Below, in pieces: positions 1 through 6,089 of a stretch of 6,089 nt of DNA. This DNA comes from Acidobacteriota bacterium. GTDB taxonomy: Bacteria; Acidobacteriota; Aminicenantia; UBA2199. Both the position numbers and the translations under genes were made by a program. The notes beneath the pieces were generated by a model, which was given only the letters and a program-made list of their open reading frames with translations, was not told the origin of the DNA and did no database searches. Within the stretch, counting starts at the first letter, position 1. Each line of letters begins with the position of its first letter. The stretch spans positions 1 to 6,089 of the forward strand of contig JAKAGC010000266.1 of the NCBI GenBank assembly GCA_021817755.1. The letters run 5' to 3'.

Positions 1-628
1 CGACTGCGATATTCCAGGGACTATTGAGTTTGGTATCATCATCAGGACGAATTTTGGCTTTCAATGTCTTAACATCATGGACACCTGCCAGAACAACTGA
101 ATGAAAGGACAAATCTTTTCGTTCGCGTTTTTTTAAGTATTTGGCACGCAATATGCCAAGGAGATCTAATAATAAAGGATTATTGGAAGATTTATCTACT
201 TCATCTATTAATAAAATAACTCTTCGGCTTGCTTTTTCTATGAAATTAGTGATAAAGTTGCTCAAGCTATTGAAGTTGGAAATTAATTCTTGATTATTAA
301 TAAAATCAATCAAGTCTTTCTCTCCTTTGAGTTTGATTGATTTTTTTATAAGGTCTATTAATGTAGAAATGAATAGATTTTGATCTGAGGTTGTTGTCGA
401 ATCAATTCCTTCAAAACTAATATCGATTACTAAGTAATCACCATTTTTTTTTAACTCTTGCTCGAGCAGGTAAAGCGTTGTTGTTTTTCCGTATTGTCGA
501 GGCCGATTTATAACAAAATAATTTCCAAGTTCAACTAATTTCTTTATTTCGGCTATTTTTCTAGAGGTGTCTGCCATATAATGTTCTTCAGGGATACAAA
601 CACCCGTTGTGTTGAATTGCTTTTTCAT
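1..628 (-). CDS. AAA-like ATPase, N-terminal part (gene cut by left window edge)
   Basis: The reading frame is open without interruption from ATG at 628-626 to the window edge, giving 209 residues. The start is supported by AGGTG at 634-638, five bases upstream, and by a promoter at 650-678. Residues 42-49 (RPRQYGKT) form a P-loop with Lys48-Thr49. It lacks the usual first glycine, as is common in the 'AAA-like' ATPase families (PF09820/PF14516 type, assigned from memory). Residues 137-145 (VILLIDEVD) are a Walker B strand with Asp142-Glu143. The stretches LAGVHDVKTL and LNSPWNIAV near the visible end are also typical of this group. The C-terminal part, where some members carry a nuclease-like domain, lies outside the window. 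Such proteins are often multicopy in a genome and their cellular role is mostly unknown. The family call is confident; the function is not. The gene is visibly more AT-rich than the aldolase and dehydrogenase genes to its right. Confidence 0.85.
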   Translation of the reverse strand, partial: MKKQFNTTGVCIPEEHYMADTSRKIAEIKKLVELGNYFVINRPRQYGKTTTLYLLEQELKKNGDYLVIDISFEGIDSTTTSDQNLFISTLIDLIKKSIKLKGEKDLIDFINNQELISNFNSLSNFITNFIEKASRRVILLIDEVDKSSNNPLLLDLLGILRAKYLKKRERKDLSFHSVVLAGVHDVKTLKAKIRPDDDTKLNSPWNIAV

Positions 629-649
629 TATTTCACCTGGTTCCGTTAT

Positions 650-678
650 AGTATATCAAAATACCTTTTGTAATTCAA
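650..678 (-). promoter_or_regulatory. Predicted sigma-70-type promoter of the AAA-like gene
   Basis: Read on the minus strand, TTGAAT (678-673) and TATACT (655-650) are separated by exactly 17 bases. Both boxes are close to the TTGACA/TATAAT consensus. The -10 box lies about 21 bases upstream of the ATG, so the leader would be short, with the AGGTG ribosome site just inside it. This is a motif-based prediction in AT-rich DNA. Confidence 0.5.
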
Positions 679-914
679 CCGCATACAATTGCACGTAAAC
701 CCTACAGTTCGACTTACTTATTTATCTTAATTTTATAATTTTTTAATTACTCTATCCGGTAAGCTGAATTAAAATGTTTTGTTTTAATTAGTCAACTTAA
801 GTTTGAAATTCGGAAGATAAAATTTTCGGTCAAAAATGGCGGGAAAAATTATTTTATAAAGCATTGTTTACTCTCATCAATGATTTATTATTCCTCTTTT
901 CCTGGCAATAGAGA

Positions 915-943
915 TTGACTTTTAATCAAAGAAATTATATATT
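915..943 (+). promoter_or_regulatory. Predicted sigma-70-type promoter of the small-protein/aldolase/dehydrogenase operon
   Basis: TTGACT at 915-920 and TATATT at 938-943 are separated by exactly 17 bases, each near consensus. Transcription would start near 950, leaving a leader of about 30 bases before the ATG at 981, with GAGGT at 970-974 as the ribosome site. No equally good promoter is seen before either downstream gene, so this is the likely driver of all three. Confidence 0.55.
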
Positions 944-980
944 AATTGAAACACTTTTGAAAAAAAAATGAGGTAAAACC

Positions 981-1202
981 ATGTCTTCAATTCAAGGCTA
1001 TATCGATTACCAGAGAAGAGAATATTGTAAAGATATTAAATGCCCTGTTCAGATGCTACTTGAGTCAAAAATAGAAGGTTCATCCGAATACGAGGAAGTT
1101 CGAAATACCTGTAAAGTGTCTTGTAAACACACAACCTATGAATTTCATCATTGGTTAATCCAGAAGGGATATTTGTTAGTTCGTCCCATTCCGTCTGAAT
1201 AA
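981..1202 (+). CDS. 73-residue four-cysteine protein of unknown function
   Basis: I do not recognise a named family. The gene looks real: ATG at 981 follows GAGGT (970-974) with a six-base spacer, lies downstream of a good promoter, and is followed 50 bases later by the aldolase start. The protein has two cysteine pairs, Cys16-x4-Cys21 (CKDIKC) and Cys44-x3-Cys48 (CKVSC), plus His50, His56 and His57. This layout suits a zinc site or an iron-sulfur cluster, but neither is shown. There is no signal peptide or membrane segment, so it should be cytoplasmic. The C-terminal stretch HHWLIQKGYLLVRP looks like an amphipathic helix followed by a strand, as in small winged-helix or zinc-ribbon-like folds. 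Its place as first gene of the operon suggests an accessory or regulatory partner of the aldolase or dehydrogenase. That is inference from position only. Confidence 0.75.
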   Translation: MSSIQGYIDYQRREYCKDIKCPVQMLLESKIEGSSEYEEVRNTCKVSCKHTTYEFHHWLIQKGYLLVRPIPSE

Positions 1203-1239
1203 ACTCACGATCTTACCACAATATATAATATTTTAAAAA

Positions 1240-1244
1240 GGAGG
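1240..1244 (+). promoter_or_regulatory. Strong ribosome binding site that fixes the aldolase start at 1253
   Basis: GGAGG at 1240-1244, within a longer AAAAAGGAGGA, lies eight bases upstream of ATG 1253 and only two bases upstream of an in-frame TTG at 1247. The spacing favours 1253 and rules against the TTG. Confidence 0.8.
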
Positions 1245-1252
1245 ATTTGAAT

Positions 1253-2047
1253 ATGGATTATGGAATGCAAAACCGGTTAAGCCGGGTAATAAAGAAAGAT
1301 GGCCGTTGTATGTTTATGCCCATCGATCACGGTTATTTTTTAGGCCCCACCAGTAACCTGGAAAAACCCGGAGAAACCATTAAACCCTTGCTTCCCTATT
1401 GTGATGCAGTATTTTGTACCAGGGGAGTATTACGTTCATGTATAGACCCCACCGATGAAAAACCTATAATTCTTCGTGTTTCCGGTGGTCCTAGCGTTGT
1501 AGGTGAAGACCTTGCAAATGAAACCATTACCACCTCAATCCAGGAAATTATTCGTTTGAATGTTGCCGCTGTGGGTGTCTCTATTTTTGTTGGAAGCGAT
1601 TATGAATCCCAAACCATTTCGAATTTAGCCGATATGATTAATGAATGCGAAGATTTTGGCATCCCTGTTATGGCTGTAACAGCAGTCGGTAAAGAAACTG
1701 AAAAACGTGAAGCACGCTTCCTGGCTTTGAGTTGCCGGATCGCTGCCGAAATGGGAGCCAAGGTTGTTAAAACCTATTGGTGTGCCAAAGATTTCGATAA
1801 AGTTGTCGAAGGATGCCCTGTTCCTGTTGTTATGGCCGGTGGTCCTAAGTGTGAAACCGAAAGAGAAGTCTTTGATTTTGTATACGATGGACTACAAAAA
1901 GGAGCAATAGGGGTGAACCTTGGTCGAAATATCTGGCAGAGTCCCTATCCTGTAGCAGTAGCCAAAGCCCTTTATGCAGTTATCCACGAAAACGCCACTC
2001 CTAAACAAGCTGAAGATATCTTCAATGAAATGAAGAATAAAAAATAA
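1253..2047 (+). CDS. lsrF: LsrF-like class I aldolase / 3-hydroxy-5-phosphonooxypentane-2,4-dione thiolase family
   Basis: A 264-residue TIM-barrel enzyme of the DhnA/FbaB/LsrF group, cytoplasmic, acting by a Schiff base on a phosphorylated ketose-like substrate. Matches to LsrF as I remember it run through the whole protein: DYGMQNRLSR (residues 2-11), PIDHGYF with Asp25 (23-29), CTRGVLRS (55-62), AVTAVGK (141-147), RIAAEMGA (162-169) and CPVPVVMAGG (188-197). Lys173 in VVKTYW is the expected Schiff-base lysine. Gly196-Gly197 and GRNIWQ (224-229) are the phosphate-binding loops. It is shorter than E. coli LsrF (291 residues) because the N-terminal extension is missing. ATG 1253 is chosen over TTG 1247 on ribosome-site spacing. 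In the AI-2 pathway LsrF handles the product of LsrK and LsrG, but no lsr neighbours are present. The dehydrogenase 12 bases downstream suggests another sugar or polyol route. The family is secure; the substrate, and hence the strict use of the symbol, is not. Confidence 0.88.
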   Translation: MDYGMQNRLSRVIKKDGRCMFMPIDHGYFLGPTSNLEKPGETIKPLLPYCDAVFCTRGVLRSCIDPTDEKPIILRVSGGPSVVGEDLANETITTSIQEIIRLNVAAVGVSIFVGSDYESQTISNLADMINECEDFGIPVMAVTAVGKETEKREARFLALSCRIAAEMGAKVVKTYWCAKDFDKVVEGCPVPVVMAGGPKCETEREVFDFVYDGLQKGAIGVNLGRNIWQSPYPVAVAKALYAVIHENATPKQAEDIFNEMKNKK

Positions 2048-2059
2048 TAGGTTCTTTTT

Positions 2060-3097
2060 ATGAATAATACCATGAAAGTAGGAATGTATTATAATAACCG
2101 GGATGTTCGCGTCGAAGAAATGCAAATCCCCCGGATCGGTCCCGGTGAAATGCTTGTTAAAGTTATTTCAAGCGGTATCTGCGGCAGCGATGTTCTCGAA
2201 TGGTACAGGATTAAAAAAGCTCCCCGTGTTCTCGGTCATGAAATTGCCGGTGATATAGTTGAAATTGGCCAAGATGTTAAAAATTACAAAGTAGGAGAAC
2301 GCGTTTTTGTTTCTCATCATATCCCCTGTAATACATGCCGGTATTGTCTGAAAGGATTTCATACCGCTTGTGAGACTCTCCATACTACTAATTTTGATCC
2401 CGGCGGCTTTGCCCAATATCTTCGCGTACCTCAGCTTAATGTGGATAGGGGAGTCTTTGTTCTTCCTCCTGATGTTACGTATGATGAAGGTACTTTCGTT
2501 GAACCTCTCGGTTGCGTTATCAGAGGCCAACGGGTCGCTCAATTCAAACCCGGAGATAATGTTCTCATTCTCGGAGCTGGGATTTCCGGATTATTACATA
2601 TTGCTGTTGCACGCGCGTTGGGAGCAGGAAGAATTCTTGCCACCGATATCCATCCTGCCCGTTTAAAAGCGGCAATAGACATGGGCGCTGATGCCGTCAT
2701 TCATGCTAGCGAAGATATTCCCTCCTGGGTATTAAAAGAAAATGATAAACGGAAAGTTGATCTGGCAATTGTTTGTACCGGTGCCTTATCTGCATTCAAG
2801 CAAGCCATGAATTCAGTCGATAGGGGAGGTGTCATACTCTGTTTTGCCACTACCGAACCCCAGGTAGAAATACCTGTTCCTATGAACGAATTCTGGAGAA
2901 ATGAAATTAAAATGATGCCCTCTTATGGCTGTGCTCCTCTCGATGCAGTTGTTGCAATAGATCTTATTCGTACCAAACGGCTTCCCCTTGAAAGAATGAT
3001 TACTCATAGATTACCTATGAATCAAATCGGTCTCGGTTTCCAACTTGTTGCCGATGCCGGTGAATCCATAAAAGTTATTATTGAACCGAATCGATAA
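2060..3097 (+). CDS. Zinc-dependent medium-chain alcohol/polyol dehydrogenase (sorbitol/threonine dehydrogenase type)
   Basis: A full-length (345-residue) cytoplasmic oxidoreductase, expected to interconvert a secondary alcohol of a sugar, polyol or similar compound with its ketone. Catalytic zinc ligands are visible as Cys41 (GICGSD), His60-Glu61 (GHE) and Glu148 (VEPLGC). The structural zinc site is complete: Cys90, Cys93, Cys96 and Cys104. The Rossmann fold has GAGISG at 172-177, and Asp196 at the end of the second strand (ATDIHPARL) favours NAD(H) over NADP(H). ATG 2060 is preferred because a weak AGG site (2049-2051) lies eight bases upstream. A second ATG at 2072 has no ribosome site. 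The 12-base gap after the aldolase stop indicates one transcript, so the two enzymes probably act on the same carbon skeleton. The exact substrate cannot be read from sequence; L-iditol, sorbitol, threonine or another polyol type are all possible. Confidence 0.9.
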   Translation: MNNTMKVGMYYNNRDVRVEEMQIPRIGPGEMLVKVISSGICGSDVLEWYRIKKAPRVLGHEIAGDIVEIGQDVKNYKVGERVFVSHHIPCNTCRYCLKGFHTACETLHTTNFDPGGFAQYLRVPQLNVDRGVFVLPPDVTYDEGTFVEPLGCVIRGQRVAQFKPGDNVLILGAGISGLLHIAVARALGAGRILATDIHPARLKAAIDMGADAVIHASEDIPSWVLKENDKRKVDLAIVCTGALSAFKQAMNSVDRGGVILCFATTEPQVEIPVPMNEFWRNEIKMMPSYGCAPLDAVVAIDLIRTKRLPLERMITHRLPMNQIGLGFQLVADAGESIKVIIEPNR

Positions 3098-3120
3098 ACG
3101 ATTTCATTAGACTTCGTCGA

Positions 3121-3173
3121 CCAGGACCCCCTTTTGTAAAAGGGGGCCCTGGACCCACCTAAAATTTTTTTTT
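3121..3173 (+). terminator. GC-rich hairpin with downstream T run between convergent operons
   Basis: The arms CCAGG-A-CCCCC-TTTT (3121-3135) and AAAA-GGGGG-C-CCTGG (3138-3152) pair over 14 of 15 positions with a single A/C mismatch around a GT centre. Nine T residues follow at 3165-3173. The hairpin begins 23 bases after the dehydrogenase stop, so it likely ends the plus-strand operon. The T run starts 12 bases after the stem instead of directly, which is not canonical, and no T run follows on the minus-strand side. It may instead be, or double as, a dispersed palindromic repeat. Confidence 0.5.
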
Positions 3174-3244
3174 AAATTTTATTCTCATTAAAATATACTC
3201 TTACACCCAGGCCTTGTTTTTTCACGAGATAGGATTTATTTGAT

Positions 3245-4414
3245 TTAATAGGTGTATCCTTTCATCGTGCGCACTGAGTACCCACGTTTTTTTTTCAATT
3301 TTACCGTTATTTCACGGAAACGGTTTCGCTTTGTTTTATCTTTAGGAGAAAAACGAATTAAATATTGTGCTTTGATATCTTTTCTAATTTCCTGGTATAC
3401 TTTTTGAACCTGTTCCATGTCGTCCAATAAAAATGTTATACCTCCTGAAGTAGAGGATATTTTTTTCAGTAAATCCTGGTACTGATCGCTTCCTTCCATG
3501 TAATTCTTTTTACCGATCGAATAAATAACCGCATTGGAACGCTGAACCATTTTGATTAGTGTATAGGGATCGATCGATGAACTGTTGTCCTCTCCGTCTG
3601 AAAGGAGGATGATAATGTTATGTCCGATGTTCCCTTTAAGAATTTTGATACTATAAGCCACTGCATCATATAAAGCCGTCGCTCCGAATGGGAATGCAAC
3701 CGAAATCGCGTTTTCCAATTCCGATAGATTATTGGTGAATTCGTTATCCTCAAATACTTCCTGGTTAAAAAAGACAATTATCGCTTTGTCTTCTTTTCCC
3801 ATCAGTTCTCTTAGGAAGCTTTTGGCAACGGTTTTCACATTTTGAATTTTATCTTTCATAGATGAACTGATATCGATTAGTAATACAAGATGGAAATTCG
3901 CCTTCCCGCTTGTGCTGAAATAGGAGATTTGCTGAGGTACGCCATCTTCCATAACTATGAAGTCATCCTGCTTCAAAGTTGAGACATAATTACCGCTTCC
4001 GTCAGTAACAGCAACCGGAAGAACCACTTGAAGAACATCTACTTCCTGTGCATCATCCAGGTGGTAGGAAAATATTTCTTTCCTGATAGGTGCAGCATTT
4101 TTTAATGCTACCATAACTTCGAGTTTCCTGTTTTTCGGAGATTGACCGAAATCATAATTAAACTTGTAAGGGGGATTTGAAAACTCTTTGATTAGCCGGC
4201 CATCCAGGTAAACTGAAACAACTTGAAGCATTTCCGTTTTTATATTTTCCAGTTTTATTTCAATCATCTGGATTCCTACCCATAAATCATCATTTTGGGG
4301 AGATACGAAGTATGCCCTCTCTTTTTCAGCAAATGCCGGTACTGTTAAAAAACTTATTCCCACTATCAGTGCGATCAAAAAATAACCCACAGGTTTTATC
4401 GTTTGCTTTTTCAT
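3245..4414 (-). CDS. Secreted von Willebrand factor A domain protein (VWFA-related Acidobacterial type)
   Basis: A 389-residue protein with a Sec signal peptide: KKQ at the start, a hydrophobic core at about 9-24, and a likely AFA cleavage site after Ala29. Residues 33-120 look like a beta-rich Ig-like domain. A linker strand region (VVLPVAVTDGSGNYV, then DDFIVMEDGVPQQI) at 130-163 precedes the VWA domain, about 174-345. The MIDAS metal site is intact: Asp181-Ile-Ser183-Ser-Ser185, Thr246 (FGATALYD) and Asp273 (LLSDGED). The C-terminal pattern QYLIRFSP...RFREITVKL...VRTMKGY matches the family I know as TIGR03436. The protein should work outside the cytoplasm in metal-dependent protein binding; the partner is unknown. 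No lipobox or C-terminal anchor is seen, so it may be periplasmic or released. Its ATG overlaps the upstream gene's TGA as ATGA. Confidence 0.88.
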   Translation of the reverse strand: MKKQTIKPVGYFLIALIVGISFLTVPAFAEKERAYFVSPQNDDLWVGIQMIEIKLENIKTEMLQVVSVYLDGRLIKEFSNPPYKFNYDFGQSPKNRKLEVMVALKNAAPIRKEIFSYHLDDAQEVDVLQVVLPVAVTDGSGNYVSTLKQDDFIVMEDGVPQQISYFSTSGKANFHLVLLIDISSSMKDKIQNVKTVAKSFLRELMGKEDKAIIVFFNQEVFEDNEFTNNLSELENAISVAFPFGATALYDAVAYSIKILKGNIGHNIIILLSDGEDNSSSIDPYTLIKMVQRSNAVIYSIGKKNYMEGSDQYQDLLKKISSTSGGITFLLDDMEQVQKVYQEIRKDIKAQYLIRFSPKDKTKRNRFREITVKLKKKRGYSVRTMKGYTY

Positions 4415-4435
4415 TTTAGTTTTAAATTTCCCTCC
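4411..4435 (-). promoter_or_regulatory. ATGA overlap and distant ribosome site: translational coupling of the VWA gene
   Basis: On the minus strand the VWA start ATG (4414-4412) overlaps the upstream gene's stop TGA (4413-4411). The only purine-rich site, GGAGG at 4435-4431, is 16 bases from the ATG, too far for ideal independent initiation, and no in-frame start lies between. Ribosomes finishing the upstream gene probably restart here. Confidence 0.65.
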
Positions 4436-6089
4436 TTTTTTAAGAGTTTAACCAATCCGTTGAGGTGCGAATTATTAAATATATCGAAGATAAAGTATGA
4501 TGTCGAATAATCATTTTGGTGGTTTTGCCGCAAAAAATTTTTCGCTGTATTCTTCAAATACATGAAGAGGAATTGTCCCAGGAATCCTGGGTTTAATTGT
4601 TTTTTATAGAGGTGATAGGACAATTTCATTTTGTATTCGTCGATCATATCTCCACCCAACCATCCGGAAGAAAGATAATTCCCCATCTCTTGCGGAAATA
4701 AGGGGATATCTTTTGGGGTCAGGTTTCCAAATGTATTGGGATAGATATTACCCAATATATCGGATTCCCTGATCAATTCTGCTGCCAGCGGTTCCTTTTT
4801 GTAAGGCTCTAACTGTGGAATGAAGGTTACAGGTTGTGGATATTCTCTTCCCTCGAATAGTGGAGATTGAAATATTTTTTTTCCAATTTGATAAAATTCA
4901 TTGAAATAAAGATTTATTTCTCCTGAAATTCCTCCCATATAATCCATTGCCGTACGGTAATGATATCCGGCCAGTGTTGTTTGAAATATGTATCGAATAT
5001 CTGATTTCAGTTTATCATCCGTGCTTTCCTTAGCCATGCGGAGAATTTCCATTGCCGTTTCTATTAAAAGTGCATTGTAAGTGATACTGTCTTCCGCTTT
5101 TACTGTTGGGAAAAGGCGAATAATATTGCTTATCAAGCCCTGGATATGGGCCGGGTTATGCTGGGAAAGTCCCCTGAATAAATGTTCCTGCCATCGCCTA
5201 GCAAAGGTGATATTTAATCTAGAAAGCGGGCCTTTCAAATAAAATTCCGACATATCATTTTCAGGGATACGCGGACGTACCGACCGAAAATTATAATTAT
5301 CCCATAAAGAACGCCCGTTTAATCCCCGGATATCGTGTAATCTTACAAAATTCGGATTTAAAAAGGATTTTAATTTTGCATCCTTTGCATTGACAGCATA
5401 AGCCAGGGCCATCAAGTGGTCTCCCATTTGATAAAACAGGTAGTTTTCTTCGAGCCCTTTTTTTAGTTTTTCCAATTCTTCTTTGGGGGCTCCAAGGTGA
5501 ACCTTTTTTATAAATTCTTTTACTGAATTTTCAAATTTATCCTGTGAATAGGTATTGATTCGATTTCTTACACTTTTGGGCGCGTCATCGCTGATCCCGG
5601 GGACAGGGAATTCCAGGAAAACTTCATTTAATTCGGAGCCTACTTTAGTTGTATTGGGCGGTTTTACTATTAATCCCTGTTCCAATCCTTTATTAAATTT
5701 TAAGAGTGATTCGAACGAGCAAACTTCCTGCGATTGAAGAATTTCTTTTATCGTGTTTTCGAACATCTCATGAAGCGAATAATCATATTTTACTCCTCCC
5801 ATAACGAAAGTTCTGTCGTTGATGCCCGAAATTAGTACATCCGTCAGTGTGGGGAATCGTTTCCCGATTTCAAGCCGGGTTTTAAAAAAATTAAATAATC
5901 CCCTGTAGAATTCATCTTTATTATCCATCGGTATATCGCATAGTTCCGTAACACATGCATCATAATCGAACCGATCCGGGGCATAATTCGCGGTAAATGA
6001 CAAAATTTCGAATAATGACTGATATATCCGGGTATACAATTCTTCATCTTTATTATCATAACCGCTTAACTGTCTAGAAAGAACGAACA
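4411..6089 (-). CDS. Unrecognised large protein, 3' part (gene cut by right window edge)
   Basis: The frame is open from the right edge to TGA at 4413-4411, giving 558 visible residues. A TTG at 6039-6037 is a possible start, but the frame continues upstream through 16 more sense codons (ending GYDNKDEE) without a stop, and the TTG has no convincing ribosome site. The true start is therefore probably beyond 6089. I recognise no family. The visible part has no clear membrane segment, is rich in aromatic residues and predicted helices, and ends in a basic tail (LLKKEGNLKLK). Two acidic-basic helical stretches stand out: about 5440-5560 (KEELEKLKKGLEE) and about 5030-5130 (METAMEILRMAKE-like; actual ETAMEILRMAKE). 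Few cysteines are present. No nucleotide-binding or catalytic motif was seen. Translational coupling to the secreted VWA protein suggests a shared process. Whether this protein is itself exported cannot be told without its N terminus. Confidence 0.8.
   Translation of the reverse strand, partial: FVLSRQLSGYDNKDEELYTRIYQSLFEILSFTANYAPDRFDYDACVTELCDIPMDNKDEFYRGLFNFFKTRLEIGKRFPTLTDVLISGINDRTFVMGGVKYDYSLHEMFENTIKEILQSQEVCSFESLLKFNKGLEQGLIVKPPNTTKVGSELNEVFLEFPVPGISDDAPKSVRNRINTYSQDKFENSVKEFIKKVHLGAPKEELEKLKKGLEENYLFYQMGDHLMALAYAVNAKDAKLKSFLNPNFVRLHDIRGLNGRSLWDNYNFRSVRPRIPENDMSEFYLKGPLSRLNITFARRWQEHLFRGLSQHNPAHIQGLISNIIRLFPTVKAEDSITYNALLIETAMEILRMAKESTDDKLKSDIRYIFQTTLAGYHYRTAMDYMGGISGEINLYFNEFYQIGKKIFQSPLFEGREYPQPVTFIPQLEPYKKEPLAAELIRESDILGNIYPNTFGNLTPKDIPLFPQEMGNYLSSGWLGGDMIDEYKMKLSYHLYKKQLNPGFLGQFLFMYLKNTAKNFLRQNHQNDYSTSYFIFDIFNNSHLNGLVKLLKKEGNLKLK

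Larger units (their letters stand above)
629..980. other. Divergent intergenic spacer between the AAA-like gene and the small-protein operon
   Basis: These 352 bases contain no supportable gene. A minus-strand promoter for the AAA-like gene sits at the left end (650-678) and a plus-strand promoter for the operon starting at 981 sits at the right end (915-943). The middle, about 679-914, is strongly AT-rich with many A and T runs. I see no convincing operator, RNA gene or long inverted repeat there. It could hold a regulator site, but nothing symmetrical enough to name stands out. Confidence 0.7.

Noticed and set aside
820..861. Imperfect inverted repeat around AATTTTC and GAAAAATT in the divergent spacer
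   Set aside because: The arms are short, AT-only at their ends and imperfect; this level of symmetry is common by chance here.
1224..1229. TATAAT before the aldolase as a possible second promoter
   Set aside because: No acceptable -35 box occurs 16-18 bases upstream; a perfect -10 hexamer by chance is expected in such AT-rich DNA.
1892..2125. Minus-strand open frame antisense to the aldolase/dehydrogenase junction
   Set aside because: It overlaps two well-supported genes on the other strand, matches no family, and has no supporting promoter or ribosome site.
2168..2666. Open frames on both strands inside the dehydrogenase gene (2168-2542 minus, 2370-2666 plus)
   Set aside because: Both lie wholly within a full-length dehydrogenase whose catalytic and structural zinc motifs are intact, so they are chance frames.
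2813..3007. Minus-strand open frame inside the 3' part of the dehydrogenase gene
   Set aside because: It is fully antisense to conserved coding sequence, with no recognisable motif.
3556..3777. Minus-strand frame inside the VWA gene
   Set aside because: It lies within the VWA domain coding region in another frame; the VWA frame carries the MIDAS motifs and is unbroken.
5555..6059. Small frames at 5555-5737 (plus) and 5844-6059 (minus) within the large unknown gene
   Set aside because: The long uninterrupted frame explains the DNA better, and neither small frame has a convincing start signal.
1..6089. CRISPR array, tRNA, rRNA, insertion sequence or riboswitch
   Set aside because: I saw no regularly spaced repeats, no tRNA-like cloverleaf or conserved rRNA stretch, no transposase motif or terminal inverted repeats, and the only leaders visible are too short for a known riboswitch.

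Overview
The window is a bacterial chromosomal segment with AT-rich intergenic DNA and ordinary bacterial signals: Shine-Dalgarno sites, sigma-70-like promoter boxes, short gene spacing and an ATGA stop/start overlap. The best taxonomic hint is the secreted von Willebrand A protein. Its domain order and C-terminal signature fit the 'VWFA-related Acidobacterial domain' family, so Acidobacteriota or a relative such as Aminicenantes is plausible. This is an inference from one gene and is weak.

Layout. Positions 1-628 (minus strand, cut by the left edge) hold the N-terminal 209 residues of an AAA-like ATPase with Walker A and B motifs. Positions 629-980 are a divergent AT-rich spacer with a well-formed promoter at each end, one for each flanking gene. 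Positions 981-3097 are a probable three-gene plus-strand operon: a 73-residue four-cysteine protein of unknown function, an LsrF-like class I (Schiff-base) aldolase/thiolase, and a zinc-dependent medium-chain dehydrogenase of the sorbitol/threonine dehydrogenase type. Positions 3098-3244 separate two convergent operons and contain a strong GC-rich hairpin followed by a run of T. Positions 3245-6089 are a minus-strand operon: an unrecognised gene of at least 558 codons that runs off the right edge, overlapping by 4 bp a secreted VWA-domain protein.

How the genes may work together. The aldolase and dehydrogenase look like one catabolic or interconversion module for a phosphorylated sugar or polyol-like compound. 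No other lsr (AI-2) gene is visible, so the substrate is open. The small cysteine protein shares their promoter and could be a metal-binding accessory, but nothing proves this. The VWA protein is predicted to be exported and to bind a ligand through an intact MIDAS metal site. Its translationally coupled partner is the least understood gene here.

Nothing in the window proves a new system. The two places most worth following are the small Cys protein/LsrF/dehydrogenase operon and the coupled unknown-protein/VWA pair.
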